Assembly: GCF_000003815.2 (NCBI RefSeq)
Contig: NC_049991.1
Span: 4,912,657 to 4,957,149 of the forward strand
Source: Branchiostoma floridae
Lineage: Eukaryota; Chordata; Leptocardii; Amphioxiformes; Branchiostomatidae
Reading direction: 5' to 3'
DNA length: 44,493 nt
Shown here: positions 21,919 through 35,612 of the stretch, in pieces
How positions within the stretch are numbered: the stretch's first letter is position 1
Layout: every line of letters starts with the position of its first letter
Notes under the pieces: generated by a model
What the model saw: only the letters and a program-made list of their open reading frames with translations
Told to the model about the DNA's origin: nothing
The model's database searches: none
Program-made: the position numbers and the translations under genes

Positions 21919-24900
21919 CTGTAAGAATACAAATGCAACTCAGGTGATCTCAATAAAACAGTAATTGCCTGAGGTGCGAATATAAAACTATCTGGAAGGA
22001 TCTCCACTCTTTATGAATTTGGCGGTTTATCTAATGTGCCTGATGTGTGGCTCTCTTCAAACATATGGACGGCTCTAACGAAAGCTTGGTGCTCATGATC
22101 ATTTTCACCTGGCTGAATTAAGAATATGTTGTTGTTTTTTCAATTAGAAGATATACTTTCTACATTGTCAACTTAGTCATTGTTGCTGGCTAATTCCTAT
22201 GATTGATGAAATACTCAAATACAACATCGACATCAAAAAGACTGTGCGGTTTCTAATTCAGCTACTAGATGTCCGAAAGACTAACCTTCCTTTTTTTTTC
22301 AAAGTAAAAAAAATCAGGACCATAGCATGCCCAAATATTTGAATCAGAAAATGTAAAGCTTGGAAAATGCACTGCAGCGCTATCTATAACCACTATTCTC
22401 AATCGTTTTGCAAGCTAAGGATTAATAACAGAATGAATGTCTTCAAGATACAGTAACAAATTTTTGTATTATTTCATTTGTGTATTCTCAAAAATGATCA
22501 TTTATGACATTATGAATTTTATGACATTAGTACATGCTTTTCCCTAGGGTGTCACCAAAAACTGACCTGAGCACCGCAGTCTACACAGTCGCTGACATCC
22601 AGACTGAAGCTCGGCATGGGGAAGGGTTGTGTGGGAGTCAGGCTGTATTTCGGGTAGGCTGAGGCTCTACAGTCGCTGACCTGGTCACCTTTCATGGTGG
22701 CCGTGACAAAGACCCGCTCACAGCCCACATCCGAGCAGTAGTCATCCCCACTACGGACCTCGTTAGCACGGAGCTTCAGGAACAATAACCTGGGCAATAC
22801 AAAATATTGTCTTCTGAAACACCCCGAGAGATCTTCAACAACAATCATATCAGACTGGGAAGGAGCCTGATCGATTCCACAACTTGGCACAAGTATCCAA
22901 TACACGTCGTCTACCTTACATGTTTCTACTCTGCAGTATTAAAATAACTGTACGGCAACAAGAATACATCTACTGATTACGATACCGCCGTTTTCTGCAG
23001 ATCGTCATACTGCACTGTACCTTAACCTATATAAACCAAATGGGCTTGTCCTGCCACCATAACCAAAGACAATAGAAATAGAATTAGAGACATGGACAGG
23101 ATGATAAGGTACATAAAACACACACATGCATATATAACTGAATGTGCGTTTCTATGTTAGTTTCGGCTTACCCGGTACTTTCCTCAAAATAGAAGAGTTT
23201 GCCGCCGCCATCCTCCACGTCGGTGAGAGTGGACACGGCCGATATGTCCTCCTCGTACGTCACCTTCTTCCTGACTCGCCCTTCTAGTTGGTACTTGATT
23301 TCGAACGTTGTTCCTGGAGGGTAGCACAGCCCCAGTCGGACCCACTCTCCGCTAAATGAAACAACGACATACAACCGTTAGACGATTTCAAAGAACTTGA
23401 CACTGAACAGTACTACTGGAAAAACAACCATTTACACCCGAGACGCATCAGCTATTACTCGACAGAGACGGTGGGTGGTATAGACTTTTCTACACTTCTA
23501 TACACTTTTGACCAATTTGATTGGTCCCTTCAATGCTGAGAAACTACTAGTAAGACAGTCAAAGATCAGAGGTATCATGTTTTTTGTGTCGGATCCAAGC
23601 CAATTTTAGCCTGCATTACAGTATGACATCCGCGTCTTAAACAGCCAGTCGGAACCGATACTGAAGCCACCCAATATATCTAAGTAAAGAAAACAAACAA
23701 AAATGCCTCCACCTTTGAAACATGGCCAAAATAAGATGAATCGGTTACCTATCAAAGTTGAAAAGATAGATTGTGACTTCTTCTGGAGCCCGTGTGTCCC
23801 AGTGGATGGTGTATGACTGTTCTAGCGCCACCACGGGCTGGTAAAACTTGGTTGTGAGACGTTGTGCCCCTGACATGGTCATGGGATGATCCGGGTACTC
23901 ATCACGGACTATAGTCATGGTCCGGGACAGCGCCGGCTTGGCGGATAGAAGCACCTGTGTACACACAAGACATAGAAAGAAGCGATTATTCAGTTTCACC
24001 CCTTAAGCTGCCACTCAGAGGCATAACTGGTATATAGATAAATACCCCGTGTACCCTACCAGGCTAGAATCGGGATCGGGTATTCCCGGGTCGAAAGAAA
24101 ACAGCATTGCGTGCGTTTAGAGTGCGAAACCAAGAAGATCCCGAAGGTCAGGCGTTTGCCATTTTCGTTTCAGTTCGGGAGTTAGGGGTCAAACCCCGGC
24201 ATTCAGAGGATGTACAGGGCTGAAACCTCTGGTAGCTTAGGCGCTTAATAAGTACCTAAACCAAAACGATACAACCGCAGTTTAAGTTGTAATTGAAGTG
24301 TGGTAAATGAATGTGTGTGGCGAGTTTTCATGCGATGCAATTATAGGTGAATACATAGAATACTGCTTTGTTATAGTTATCAAAATAGATAATGAAAGCC
24401 ACCTTTTACCCTGAATAGTTGCAATATTATATTTAATGAATGAATGAAGACCTTTATTGGACATTTTTTCCACACCTGGCTAAGTACAGATCACAACAAG
24501 ACATGTTGAAAAGATACAGTTCACATATACAAAATGAGACTACTACGGGTATAATAATATTAGAATGCATTTTTTGGATTGTAGATTCAATTGTATTTCT
24601 ATTCTATTGGACAAAACAGCCAATCACGTAGTTTCCTATCAATCCTTGTGGCGATCAGGCAGTATCCATGTACAATCCCCATCTGCCAAGCAGTGATGGA
24701 AACTGAAGATTGATTGGTAATTGTTTCGGTACATAGATAATGCCTACTGGCCACTAACCTGGAATCTAGTCTACTAGTGGCTCGGCCTACCGTAGTTAAT
24801 GGAGGCTCTGTACGGGTCCAGAGTAGGTCCCAGCCGCCGGGATAGTTGGCCACACCCGGTAGTATTTTCACGCGGTTAGACTTAAGCCCAGTGGAATGAT

Positions 24901-27900
24901 TTGCCGGCCACCAGTTAACTCCCACCATGCAAAACTTCTACCTGGTGTGAAAGGTTACCCCGGCGGTGGAAAGACCCTCCTGCCCCGAAGGTAGCCTGGC
25001 CAATCCACGGTAGACTAGATTCCAGGTTAACTGGCCACAGGATCTGCTTGGAGTTTAGTCTTCTTGCCTTGATAGCATTTATTCCTACCTGAGCAAACTC
25101 TCCGCTACAGATACTCGCGTGCCAGTCCGGTTTGTCCACACATCCGGGGTTCCTGACCAGGTGGTTGTCCTGCCTGACCACGTAAGTGTCCGGATAGCCC
25201 GTCACGGTCCCGTCCAGGTCGTGAACAATCTGGTTCTTGTCACCATCTTTGTCGGTCGACATAAAGGGTACGTCTTCACCGGTAGTAAAAACACGGGTTT
25301 TTACCTAAACATGATAGACAGAGTAAGTAGTTAATGTTAGATAAGATAATAATAGCTGCCAGTATCGTATATGCATACCTGCGTGAAAAACGTTGCTACA
25401 AAACAAGCTAACATTTTTGCTTATTTTCAAAAGATTGATTAGTCAGATACAGGCCTAGCGGTTTGCTGTTTTTAAACAGATGGATCAAATAGATATAAAT
25501 AGCATTTTTAGAGATAAAATTGGTCAAACAATTACAAGTATTTGCTTAAACTTTGTAAAGATTTGAACTCAGACTCGCTGAAATTTTTAATGTATCATTA
25601 AGTCAATTTACTCTATTTCATGTATTCTGTACCATTTTGCAACGAAAAAAAAAACCTTCAAAAAATTTCAGTACAGTGTTGTACGCCAAATTTTCATTTG
25701 TTGTTTAAAATACGCATTTGGTTGGTACATTTAGTAGCAAACTAATGCAACCTTTCGATAAGAAAAAAACAATTGTGTTCTTACATTTTCAAACTTCAGG
25801 TCCGTGACGTTGTTTTTGGGTGTCATGTGCCAGTCATTAGTGAGCCGCCAGCCGATGGCGCTGCTGTAGCGGTCGTGCTCCGGCGCAGAGGCGTACTTCT
25901 TAAACGTGCAGCTCCGGGCTATGGTGGGGCCGTCATAGATGTCAAGGCCTCGCATCGGGAATGACCTAATGAAAAAAACAGAACGGTTTTGAAATAGCTG
26001 GAAGGAACCATAGCTTTGCAGTTCCTGTCCATGGTGGCACCGTTGTAAATGTAAAGGCCTCGCATCGGGAATGACCTAAGGAAATAAAACAGGATTAAAC
26101 CAAGTCAGTTAAATGGAAGCATAGTTTTGCAGTTCCTGACTATAGTAGCACCGTCATAAATGTGAAGGCTTCGCATTGGGAATAACGTAAGGAAACAAAA
26201 ACAGAACGGTTCTAAATCGTTAAATCAAGTTAGTTAGATGGAAGCATAACTTCTTGACTACGCGTTAGTTCTTGACTACGGTAGAGTCTTCGTCAATGCC
26301 AATGTCACGCATTGCGAATGATCTAATGAAACAAAATGTCGCAATGTTGCTGTGTTGTGTTTTCTTCGCAAACCTACATCGGCTACATATAGCGACGAGA
26401 AGCAGAATTGCAGCAAGAAGCTCTGAGGACAATGTCTGATAGACATACAACAGAAAATACTGGTTTTGTTAAAAGCAGATTGGGTTTTAGGCATAACAAA
26501 ATATTGTAAAGACTCACGCAATCTTGTTTGGTTTTTAAACTTTAATCAATAATAACTTACTTTACACGACTTTATAGATAGGTGACTCAAGTATATATTC
26601 CATGAAGTATTCAGCTTTTGATGTTCCCTATCTTGGCTTAAGGCTAACAGAATATCATTAATGATACATTCAACTTCTTTTAACTCCCCGTGAGCTTACA
26701 ACGGTTTTGTGGTCAAAAATTTAGCCTCGCTCTTGAAAGAATATATCAAGCTGATCCCACATCGCTGAACGGAGACGGGGGCGTAACAGGATTTGTACCG
26801 CCTGAAGACTTTCTTGCAAACGTTTTAAGCACTTACGTTTGGCTCGGAAAACTTCTCTCCACAGCCTCGACCCCTCCCATGCCCCACGCAGAAGCCCCAG
26901 TGTTTGTACCGACGTTTGCGCTCTCTCCCACGAAAATGCTGTTCCAGATCTGCTGAGTTCCGCCGACGTCTTTGGGGAAAAATCCCGAACTTTGGAAAAC
27001 AAAAGAAACGTACATGTTACACTCGAGTCTGATTTGCAGTAATACACATACACGTACATACGAGCATAGATACACACACGCGCACATGTGAAGATGCCAA
27101 TACACACCTGCGCACAAAGAGAAAGAGAGTGAGATATGCTATTCATGGGACAAATTGCTAAATTTATGAGGCGATACATTGGGTTTAAAAGTATGTCGTA
27201 TATGGTTCATTTACTCACCTTGCCATCGTTATGCCAACACCATTGTCAACAAAGCTGCAGAACAGATTGATAAATGTAAATACCATTGTGATATTCTGTT
27301 TCTAAAGTATTGCTATTTGAGTCTTGAAGTGTATATCAGACGTGATGTTTTGCATACAAATAAGCTTTATATACTTTTTCGTAGAATCTATGCAGAGCGA
27401 TGGACATCCAACAATATACTAAGTAAAGTTTGTAATGTCTTTCTGCTGTCGTTGACGGGTATCAGAGTTTGTAAGAAACAATCTTCAATGCGCTACTTTG
27501 AGGCGTCGGGCGTGGCGCAACTGGTAGATTGTTCGGCTCGGAATCTATAGGTCCTGAGTTCGATCCCCGCCGTGCCCCCGACGTTGTGCCCTTGGATAAG
27601 GCACTTTAAACGACCTTCCTCACTTCACCCAGGTGTAATATGGGTACCTGACTTCGGTCGGGGAGGTAAAAGAGTACCTTGTTTACCTTCTGTCTGTACC
27701 GTGTAGGTGACACTGCTAATGTAGGTTACAAAACTTGAGTGCAGTGCCACATAGTCCTTGTCTGTCCAAAAGCAAATAGAAGAAAAACAATGCGCTACTC
27801 ACGCGCACTTATTTTGCCAGATGTCCCCGCCCCTGATCCAGGCCCCGGCTTGGTTCTTGTAGGCGATCAGCCCTTCAATCATGGCGGGTACACGTGGCTG

Positions 27901-30900
27901 CTCCAGATCAGCGTTCTCGTGGGGATAATATCTAAAAGGGAAGTGAAAGTGATTTAAATCCTGTTCAGTGAAGAGCTGTTCTTTAAATTGTCACGACAGA
28001 GAAGATAGGCATTCGGCCACACCAAATTTGTTTGTTGCTTCTCGGATATTTTTCAGAACATTCACAAGAAAAAAAAAACTATATTTCTTACTAAAGCATT
28101 TTCACATTCGTCGTACACTAATCGATTTTTGCTCACATCGTTGTACGTTTTACTACCAATACCAGGCCATTCTACATAGTTAAACAGCTTTTTTCTGCGG
28201 ACTGCCAACCAAAGGAACTTTCTCCTTGGCACTTGTTTCCCTTCAATCCTTCAAAATTCATGTTCCCCGCTATCTGATAAAATAACAGTTTACACCAGCT
28301 GTTTAAAAAGTCATTGCCTATGCTAGAAGTGGTCACCTAATCATTTACGACGTTTTCAGCGGGACATGAAATAAATCGACTTTTGACAAGAATCTAGAAC
28401 TTTTCTGACATAGGGCAATAGAATGTGGTACGTCGACAGATTGTGACTGTAATAAAAAATATACGCAGTGCGTTCTCATAAATCTATCATACGGGAATGT
28501 GACAGCGCCCATATTCAAGTTGACAAGTAGAGACTGTACCCTTGTCCTTGTCCCAAAGCCAGAAACTCCTGTGGAGCTGCTGCTGACGCCGGTGTGGTCT
28601 TCACGCGATCGTCTATCATCAAACCACGCTGGAACAAGAGGTCAAAAATTATTTTTTCAAAGTTCGCCCCGAGGCGTCAGAAAATGCGTGATGATGGATT
28701 TATGAAATAATAAGAATTAGGGCTGGAGTCAACGCCCCATTTGTATGAAAGCACAGTTCAGTAATATACATTTCTCACGCGGCGTTAATGATAGATCGAA
28801 GACGAGGTCGATAATGCGAACAGACAGAACTTATTTCTTAAATCAGCTCCCATCTAGTTTTTCCCCAAACCACACAAATTTTACAATATAAAAGCAAATA
28901 AGAAATATAACAAGTGTTATGCACCAACTGAAGGTGTAGCAATTTAGAGTAGCGTAGACTGTTCTCTGATTGGTCGGTTTCTAAATTCCATGCTATCAAT
29001 GGTTGAACTGCTAATCATGACGGACAGTCTTCTGTTGCCTTATTGAACTCGTTTTAGATCTATCATGGCCGCCGCGTGAGAAAGGTGTATACGAGCTTCA
29101 GAGATGAATGTCACTTACCTGGCAACACCTCTGCAGAGAAGCCTTTGTCCCTGGATTAACATCTTTCATTTCAACTCCAGTAATACCATCGGGTACCATA
29201 ATGCCGCCACATAAAAACATTGCTATAGAGGCCTTATTAATATTGATTTAAACGCTTTAAAATATTCTAAAATATTTTAAATATTCGAAAAAAATTCAAG
29301 ATACACACGTGAGTTCAGGAGTTTCCCAGAGAGTTATTATTTTCTTCTGCTCTTTCAAACACATGATAGGAACCACGGCCATCGGAATAGAGGTTGCGCT
29401 TACGTCTGAATTGGAGTGTACCCTGTTGTTGTAGAACCGTCCTAACGGAGTCCGTTCGGCTTGTTTGAACGGCAGCGACCCTGCAGACGGCCCGGTTGGC
29501 TCATCGTGGAAGATGTACCAAATGCCAACCTCCTGTAGATATCAAATTTTAAGATCAAATGCACATTAATCTAGTAAATTAAAGATCTACCTCTGATGCA
29601 TCGTTTTTTGTTGTTGTTTAAATCGTAATACACAATTATCTTAAAATAAACATCCCACAAGCACTATGAATATTTGGTCTACCGAGACTTGCAATAAATC
29701 GTCACACGTTTATCAAAATGCAAATAATGGGGCTCCAATTCTAATCATTCCGACAGAAGAAATGACCAAAGTATCTGATTATTTCCTTCTGATAGTAAAT
29801 AAACCACCTTTTAGAAATTGTTATTGTAACTTTTTTTGAAAAGTAGTTTGTACAGTCCTTTGCATCGCAAAATTGCAAGGGCCAAAATGAAAGCAAACAA
29901 CCGCCAAATTTTCGATCGTCTGGCTTGGAAAACTTTAGAATCGCCCGAGGGTCGACAGAAAATCTGCCCCGTCACAAATTGGACTGTGCTCGGTGTTTCA
30001 TTCCTAAAAAAAAGTTAACAACAAGTTTTTTTTTTTTTTTTTGCTTTCTGGTGCACAGCTGACATCACACGGAGATTCAAGACCTAACGGACAAACTGCT
30101 AAAAATCACCAGTAATCACCGGCAGGACGTCGAACGTACTTTGGCCGAAAGTGACCATTTGGAGCCCGCCGACACGTTGGCTGAGCTTATATGTAATTAG
30201 CTCTTGATTTGTAAAAGGGGGCTTTACAACAATTTTAAAGCGGTAAAAAATAAATTACTTACAGCAGAGCCGGCGGCGGAGTTGTTCGTAAGCACGTTGT
30301 TTGGATGAGCGATCCAGAAAGTGGACACGCCCCTGAGTGAAAATAAATGCACACATATTATGTCTGATATCCGTATCCATGTCAAATTTAGTGACGGTAC
30401 CGACCGTCGACGTAAACTTACAGATACCTAAAATAATCACAAATAGATCCTATCTTGACAGAACTTTTATCGACAGTCTTTAACAAAAAATACTCGAAAT
30501 GCCATTTTGCAGAATTGGATGTTCACAATTTTTTCGAGGATGCATGTATTCGAGAGGACAACTAGAAGAGCTATTATCGAGTTTGAGAGTTAGCGGGTAA
30601 AACGCAGCAATTGTTTTGTGCAACATTCTTCTACATAACACACAAATCCAAAAATCATTTTCTGTCCAGACCCAATAAAAACTCGCACCAAAATGTACAA
30701 GAGAAAGTGCCCAAGCAAAATCCTGGTTATTTATAAGTACGCATAGGGGCATGTCTTACGTGCACTCTTTATTCGCGTCAGGTACGTAGTCTCCGTACAC
30801 GGCATCTGTCATTCGGAGGCACATGTTTTCATCCCGATCAGAAGGCAGTAAAGTGCCCGGGCGGGTCACCAGACCCAGGTTGTGGTCCAGCACGTTCCGC

Positions 30901-33900
30901 TGCTCGTTCCCATCCTCTAGGAAGTAGCAGTGGCCCAGCGTGTCGTACCCTACAGTGTCCTGGACCTGTTTAAACATTACCATTATCACCTGTAAAGTCA
31001 TATGCCGTCGTACTATATGTATATGTATAAAAACAATGCTAATATAAAGTTAATTTAATATTTATACCGTTTGTACAAATCTATTACAATGGAAACTTTT
31101 ATCTTACAAGGGATGCGGCTCTTTTTAGTTTTTAGTTTCGAATAAGTGGTTATCGAAGTTGACACAACAAAAATACGGTTTACTTTCGTACTAACGTCTT
31201 ATGGTTTATATAAACAGAAATATATAAATATCTATGAATAAGTTATCATACGGTAAACAACCTATAATGTAGTGATGTTCATCTTCGTTCTCATTTGGGC
31301 AAAAAGTACAAAACCTCCCGCAATATCTAAAGTAACATATTCACAAATTATGAAAACACTTGCTGCCCAAGATCGTGCTAAGGCTATGGGAGTAGGGATG
31401 GATGGACAGAGACAGTAGTGTTCATCTGTGCAACCAGCCGATGATAATGATTCTAACATTGGGCAAATGCCTTTCACAATTCACATAATATAACAGTTTT
31501 CATGTCTACGTGACAACCAGCACATACACACCATAGGAAGTCTCCACAATACATCATACTACACATGTGGAGCTCAACCCGTGAACTAGCTTACTGTTGA
31601 TATACTGACCAGTAGCCCGTGGGTGCCATGTATGGTGACACAGCGGGAGAAGCAGTGGTGGATGGACAGGTCTCGGACATAGGTGGGCCGGCTGTAGCCT
31701 CCGGCCTCGTCCACGTCTCCGGCCAGGTGGAAGTGGACAGGATAGGTGCCCAGAACAAGACGACCCATGCGCGTGAACTCAGCTCCTGACAGATGTACGT
31801 TCTTGAAACCCGCTAGAACCTAGAAAATAGAATGTAAAGAAAATTCATTCTTACTTATATCAAATCGCATATGCAACAGAAAGTCAAGTCAATTCACGTT
31901 GGTTGCACAACAAATTTATTTGTTACAATTTTTGGCAATGAATTAAGATAATAACTAGGCATAGGGGTCTTTCACAGGGGGCTAAGACGGTTTAGTAGAT
32001 TAGCTTTCATACCACTTTTTAATACGTTATAAAAAGGAGTTTGTACTTGTCTAAAGGCTCTTATATTTTCGTAACGCATGATATGTCTAGTTTCATGAAG
32101 AAAAAAAATGATAACGATGATACTGAAGACGGTGTGAAAGATTCTACCTTGTTAACGTCACGTAATCTGGGTCATGGGTAATTTGAATTCTGTGACTTGT
32201 TGACTGCAATAGTACAATCACACATTCAATGTGGTGTTTGTGTTTGATCAAAGTTTTAACTGAGCACTGGTAATATCATAGTCATGACAACCCCGAAATA
32301 ATCATGATGATAAAAGTAAAGAAGTTATGAACACGAACAGTAAGCACTCCGAGGCATATGAACTCACTAAAACCACAAGAGGTCAGATAACATTCTTCTG
32401 AGCAACATTACTCTGGAACAGTCTCTTACTACCACCGGAGTCCAACTGCAACCTCTACTGTACATGTCTCCTTTAAAAGGAAGAGGCACCACACCTGAGG
32501 CGTCACCAAAAGATTCTAACCCTTACCTTTAGATGTCCTCCATAGGTGTCGTAATCAAAGAACTGACAGAAGTTGTCTCCATAGCAACCGTCTTCCATCT
32601 CACTCAGGAACTTCACGTTTCTCGTCAGCAGGCCCACCTCCCCACGCAGGTCCACATCATCTGCAACCTCACCAAAATGTGTGTACTTGGCTCGTCCTGT
32701 AAAAGTGAGGCGGGATATTTAACGTAGACTCCTATTTAGTTAGACGACTGTGTTATTTAAGAAGACAGACCCAATTCCATGCCAATTGACAACTACTTGA
32801 ACCGAGACGGGGGCCGCTACCAACAACTTTTGACCCGTTAACATTTTCGTAAGGTGAGGCATATTAAGTATGTGGGTCCCTGGTTCTCCTGAAGGTGATC
32901 GAAGGTCTAGTCGTACTAGTCCATTCCTTGTGTGAAAAATAGTACGCTATTTGTCATGAATAAGCATATGCATAGCTCTTTCGATAAGAGTGATGCGTAA
33001 ACCGCCGACCGAGCCCGGTGTTTCATGCGCCTATGGCGCCAGCCCCTGAACGTATGTCAGCACCCCGCTAAAAGAAATCGAATGGGCTGGTGGATAGCTA
33101 AGGCTCCAAAGGTGACCTGTATCTGACAAATATCAACTGTTCTTGCATGTTGACATGACTAAATTATCTTTACCAATGGCTGTGCTTTATTAATAATTCA
33201 AGCCATTCCCAATAAGGCCGCGTTACTTGCAGAACCGTACCGTTAATTTTGACCTGTCGAGTTGAGCACTCCTCACACGGCAGAAGCTCAAACTCCTCCG
33301 CCTGCTCCATGTCGTAGTCCGTACTGGCCAGCACGATGTGGTCACCGGGCTCCCACGAGCTGACGTCATCTTTTAGATTGATAACCATCTCGTTGCCAAC
33401 GCCGTCCACAGTAAATCTGCATTTGGGACTTCCTATCAAGAAAATAAAACCTAATTGTTACGGTCATATGTTACGGTCTTGCCAAATAATGCAGAGAACC
33501 GTCCAGACAATGGGAAACATAGGAGTGTACTATCAGAGAATAGTTAGCCCAAAGTAGTTACTTAATTCAAGCAACTGAATATGATGTTTTAAACGGCTAG
33601 CACTGACTACCTTTTGTCAGTTACACTGAGGAGAACTGGTTATAAACAAATTGTATACTATGAACTAAAACGCAAAGGAAACAAATTTTAGATAGGAAAC
33701 AAAGGTAAGACAAGGTCAGTACGAGGTTAATGCAAATGAGTCTACTTGTTCCTGATGTTTAATATGTAGGAGCTAACGTTAACTCACTGACGAATGCTAG
33801 TGAATAATATCTGAAAGATCTAATCGTTTCCCAAAACATATCTCTTATATATCCAGTTGCTTGAAAAAAATGCTTTCTGGCGTTTTTCATTACCTGGTTG

Positions 33901-35570
33901 TTTTACCTTCATCGTTACTTACATTTGTGCAATTCGTACATTTGTGTAATTACAGTTACATAGTTATGACAAGGAGAAAGTCTAGGGTAGAAACTTCCCA
34001 GAAGTACATAAATGAAAATTATGTAAACATTTAATGTATTCTATGTGATATCTGAAGATGTATCAAGCCCGGTGAGTTAGACGAAACCCAACACCCCTGA
34101 CTATCACTCACCTCCGAGCCATTCACTTGTCGCCGTGACCTTGAAAGAGCCAAAGAAAGACTGAAGAGTGACCGCAGCGGTAGCTGTTCCTGTAGTCTGG
34201 TCATCTGCAGAAGCATGGGGTAAAAGGCACATGAACAGAGAGGGGGCGGTATCAACTTACTGACACCATTTATCGATTGAAATTGCTAACGTTACGTGAT
34301 CATAAGGTCAATGTGATTGCTCTTTTATACATTGGGTGCTGTAGATGAGTGGAATATCAATATAATATCCAGACTTTGCATGTTTTACAAAATGACCAAT
34401 AAACTGGTTGAAGTACCGACTGAAAATATCAAATCCACCAGAAACAGCCATGACTTTTTACAGTCATAGCTGTTTCTTAAAAGTACCAGAGTTACCAACC
34501 TAGGATTGATGTTCAAAAATTCGTATTTTTTCAGAACTATTGTAGGGTGGAATTTGTTATTACCAAACACAAGGGGCAACTTCTCTGGATAGTTTCAATC
34601 GACGATTGCAGATAGATGTGCAAAAGCTAGGTGTGACGGGTCCTTCGGTGTAATATAACCGGCTGCTGCCGCGCCGTGGGCCTGCGAAGCTGGTGTGTTA
34701 CGCCAAAGGGCGGTCATACCGGATATATAGATACAGAATATAGATACATAGAACTTTTCCTGCGTATCAAAATACAGTTAGGTACCAATAGTCAATGATA
34801 AAAAGACTTTTTCCTTACCTATGTATGGGAGTCTCTGTTCCACAGCAACACTGGGATCATCTTTTACACTAACCATCGCCCATGGTTGTCTGCGGGGTTC
34901 AAATAACGCATGAAGAGCATCTACTATTTACAGGATGAAGGTTTCATTGCAAATTATTGCCCGTGGGCTAATTGCAGAATATATGAAACAAATAGTGTAA
35001 AAAAATAATAGAAAAGGCGGGATCTTTCGTCAGACTAGACTGGACACTTTCTAGTCTAGTCTGAAAGCTAACTCTAAATTCTAGTTTATAGTGTTCGACT
35101 TCATTTTTTGAACACAGTAAAAGACGAAAGATCCCACCTTTTCTATTATGAGAGAATTTTTTGATGTTAGAAGAACTGTTTTCTTTCTTGAAAAGTCAAC
35201 GCGGGAAAATCTGGCTGGAGTTTGTTGGTTTCTTCAGACATCTTTTTTCTTTCGTGATCGTAGAGCCACCAGTTTGAAATAAAATGTGTTTCATGTTTGA
35301 AGTGCATTGTTTGCAAGTTCTTTTTCACAGGTAACTTCTCGGTGGCGCCCTCTTTCAGTTTTAAAAGTGCTGGCAGTAATTCTGATTTTGATGGTTGCCG
35401 AGCGTAGATCAAGACTATCTAATTAATTATTTTACATAGTGCTGATTTGCAGGTAGCTTACCGGTATAAATACTCAAGTGTTAAGGAAAAGCGTGAATAT
35501 GCATATCAAAGATTCTCGCTCTTATTATGGTATATATGGATGTATTATCACCAAGTGAGTTACACATATA

Positions 35571-35612
<42 letters not shown>

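Noticed and set aside
27503-27580. Functional tRNA gene
   Set aside because: The A and B boxes belong to a SINE head that runs straight into the SINE core; the cloverleaf is degraded.
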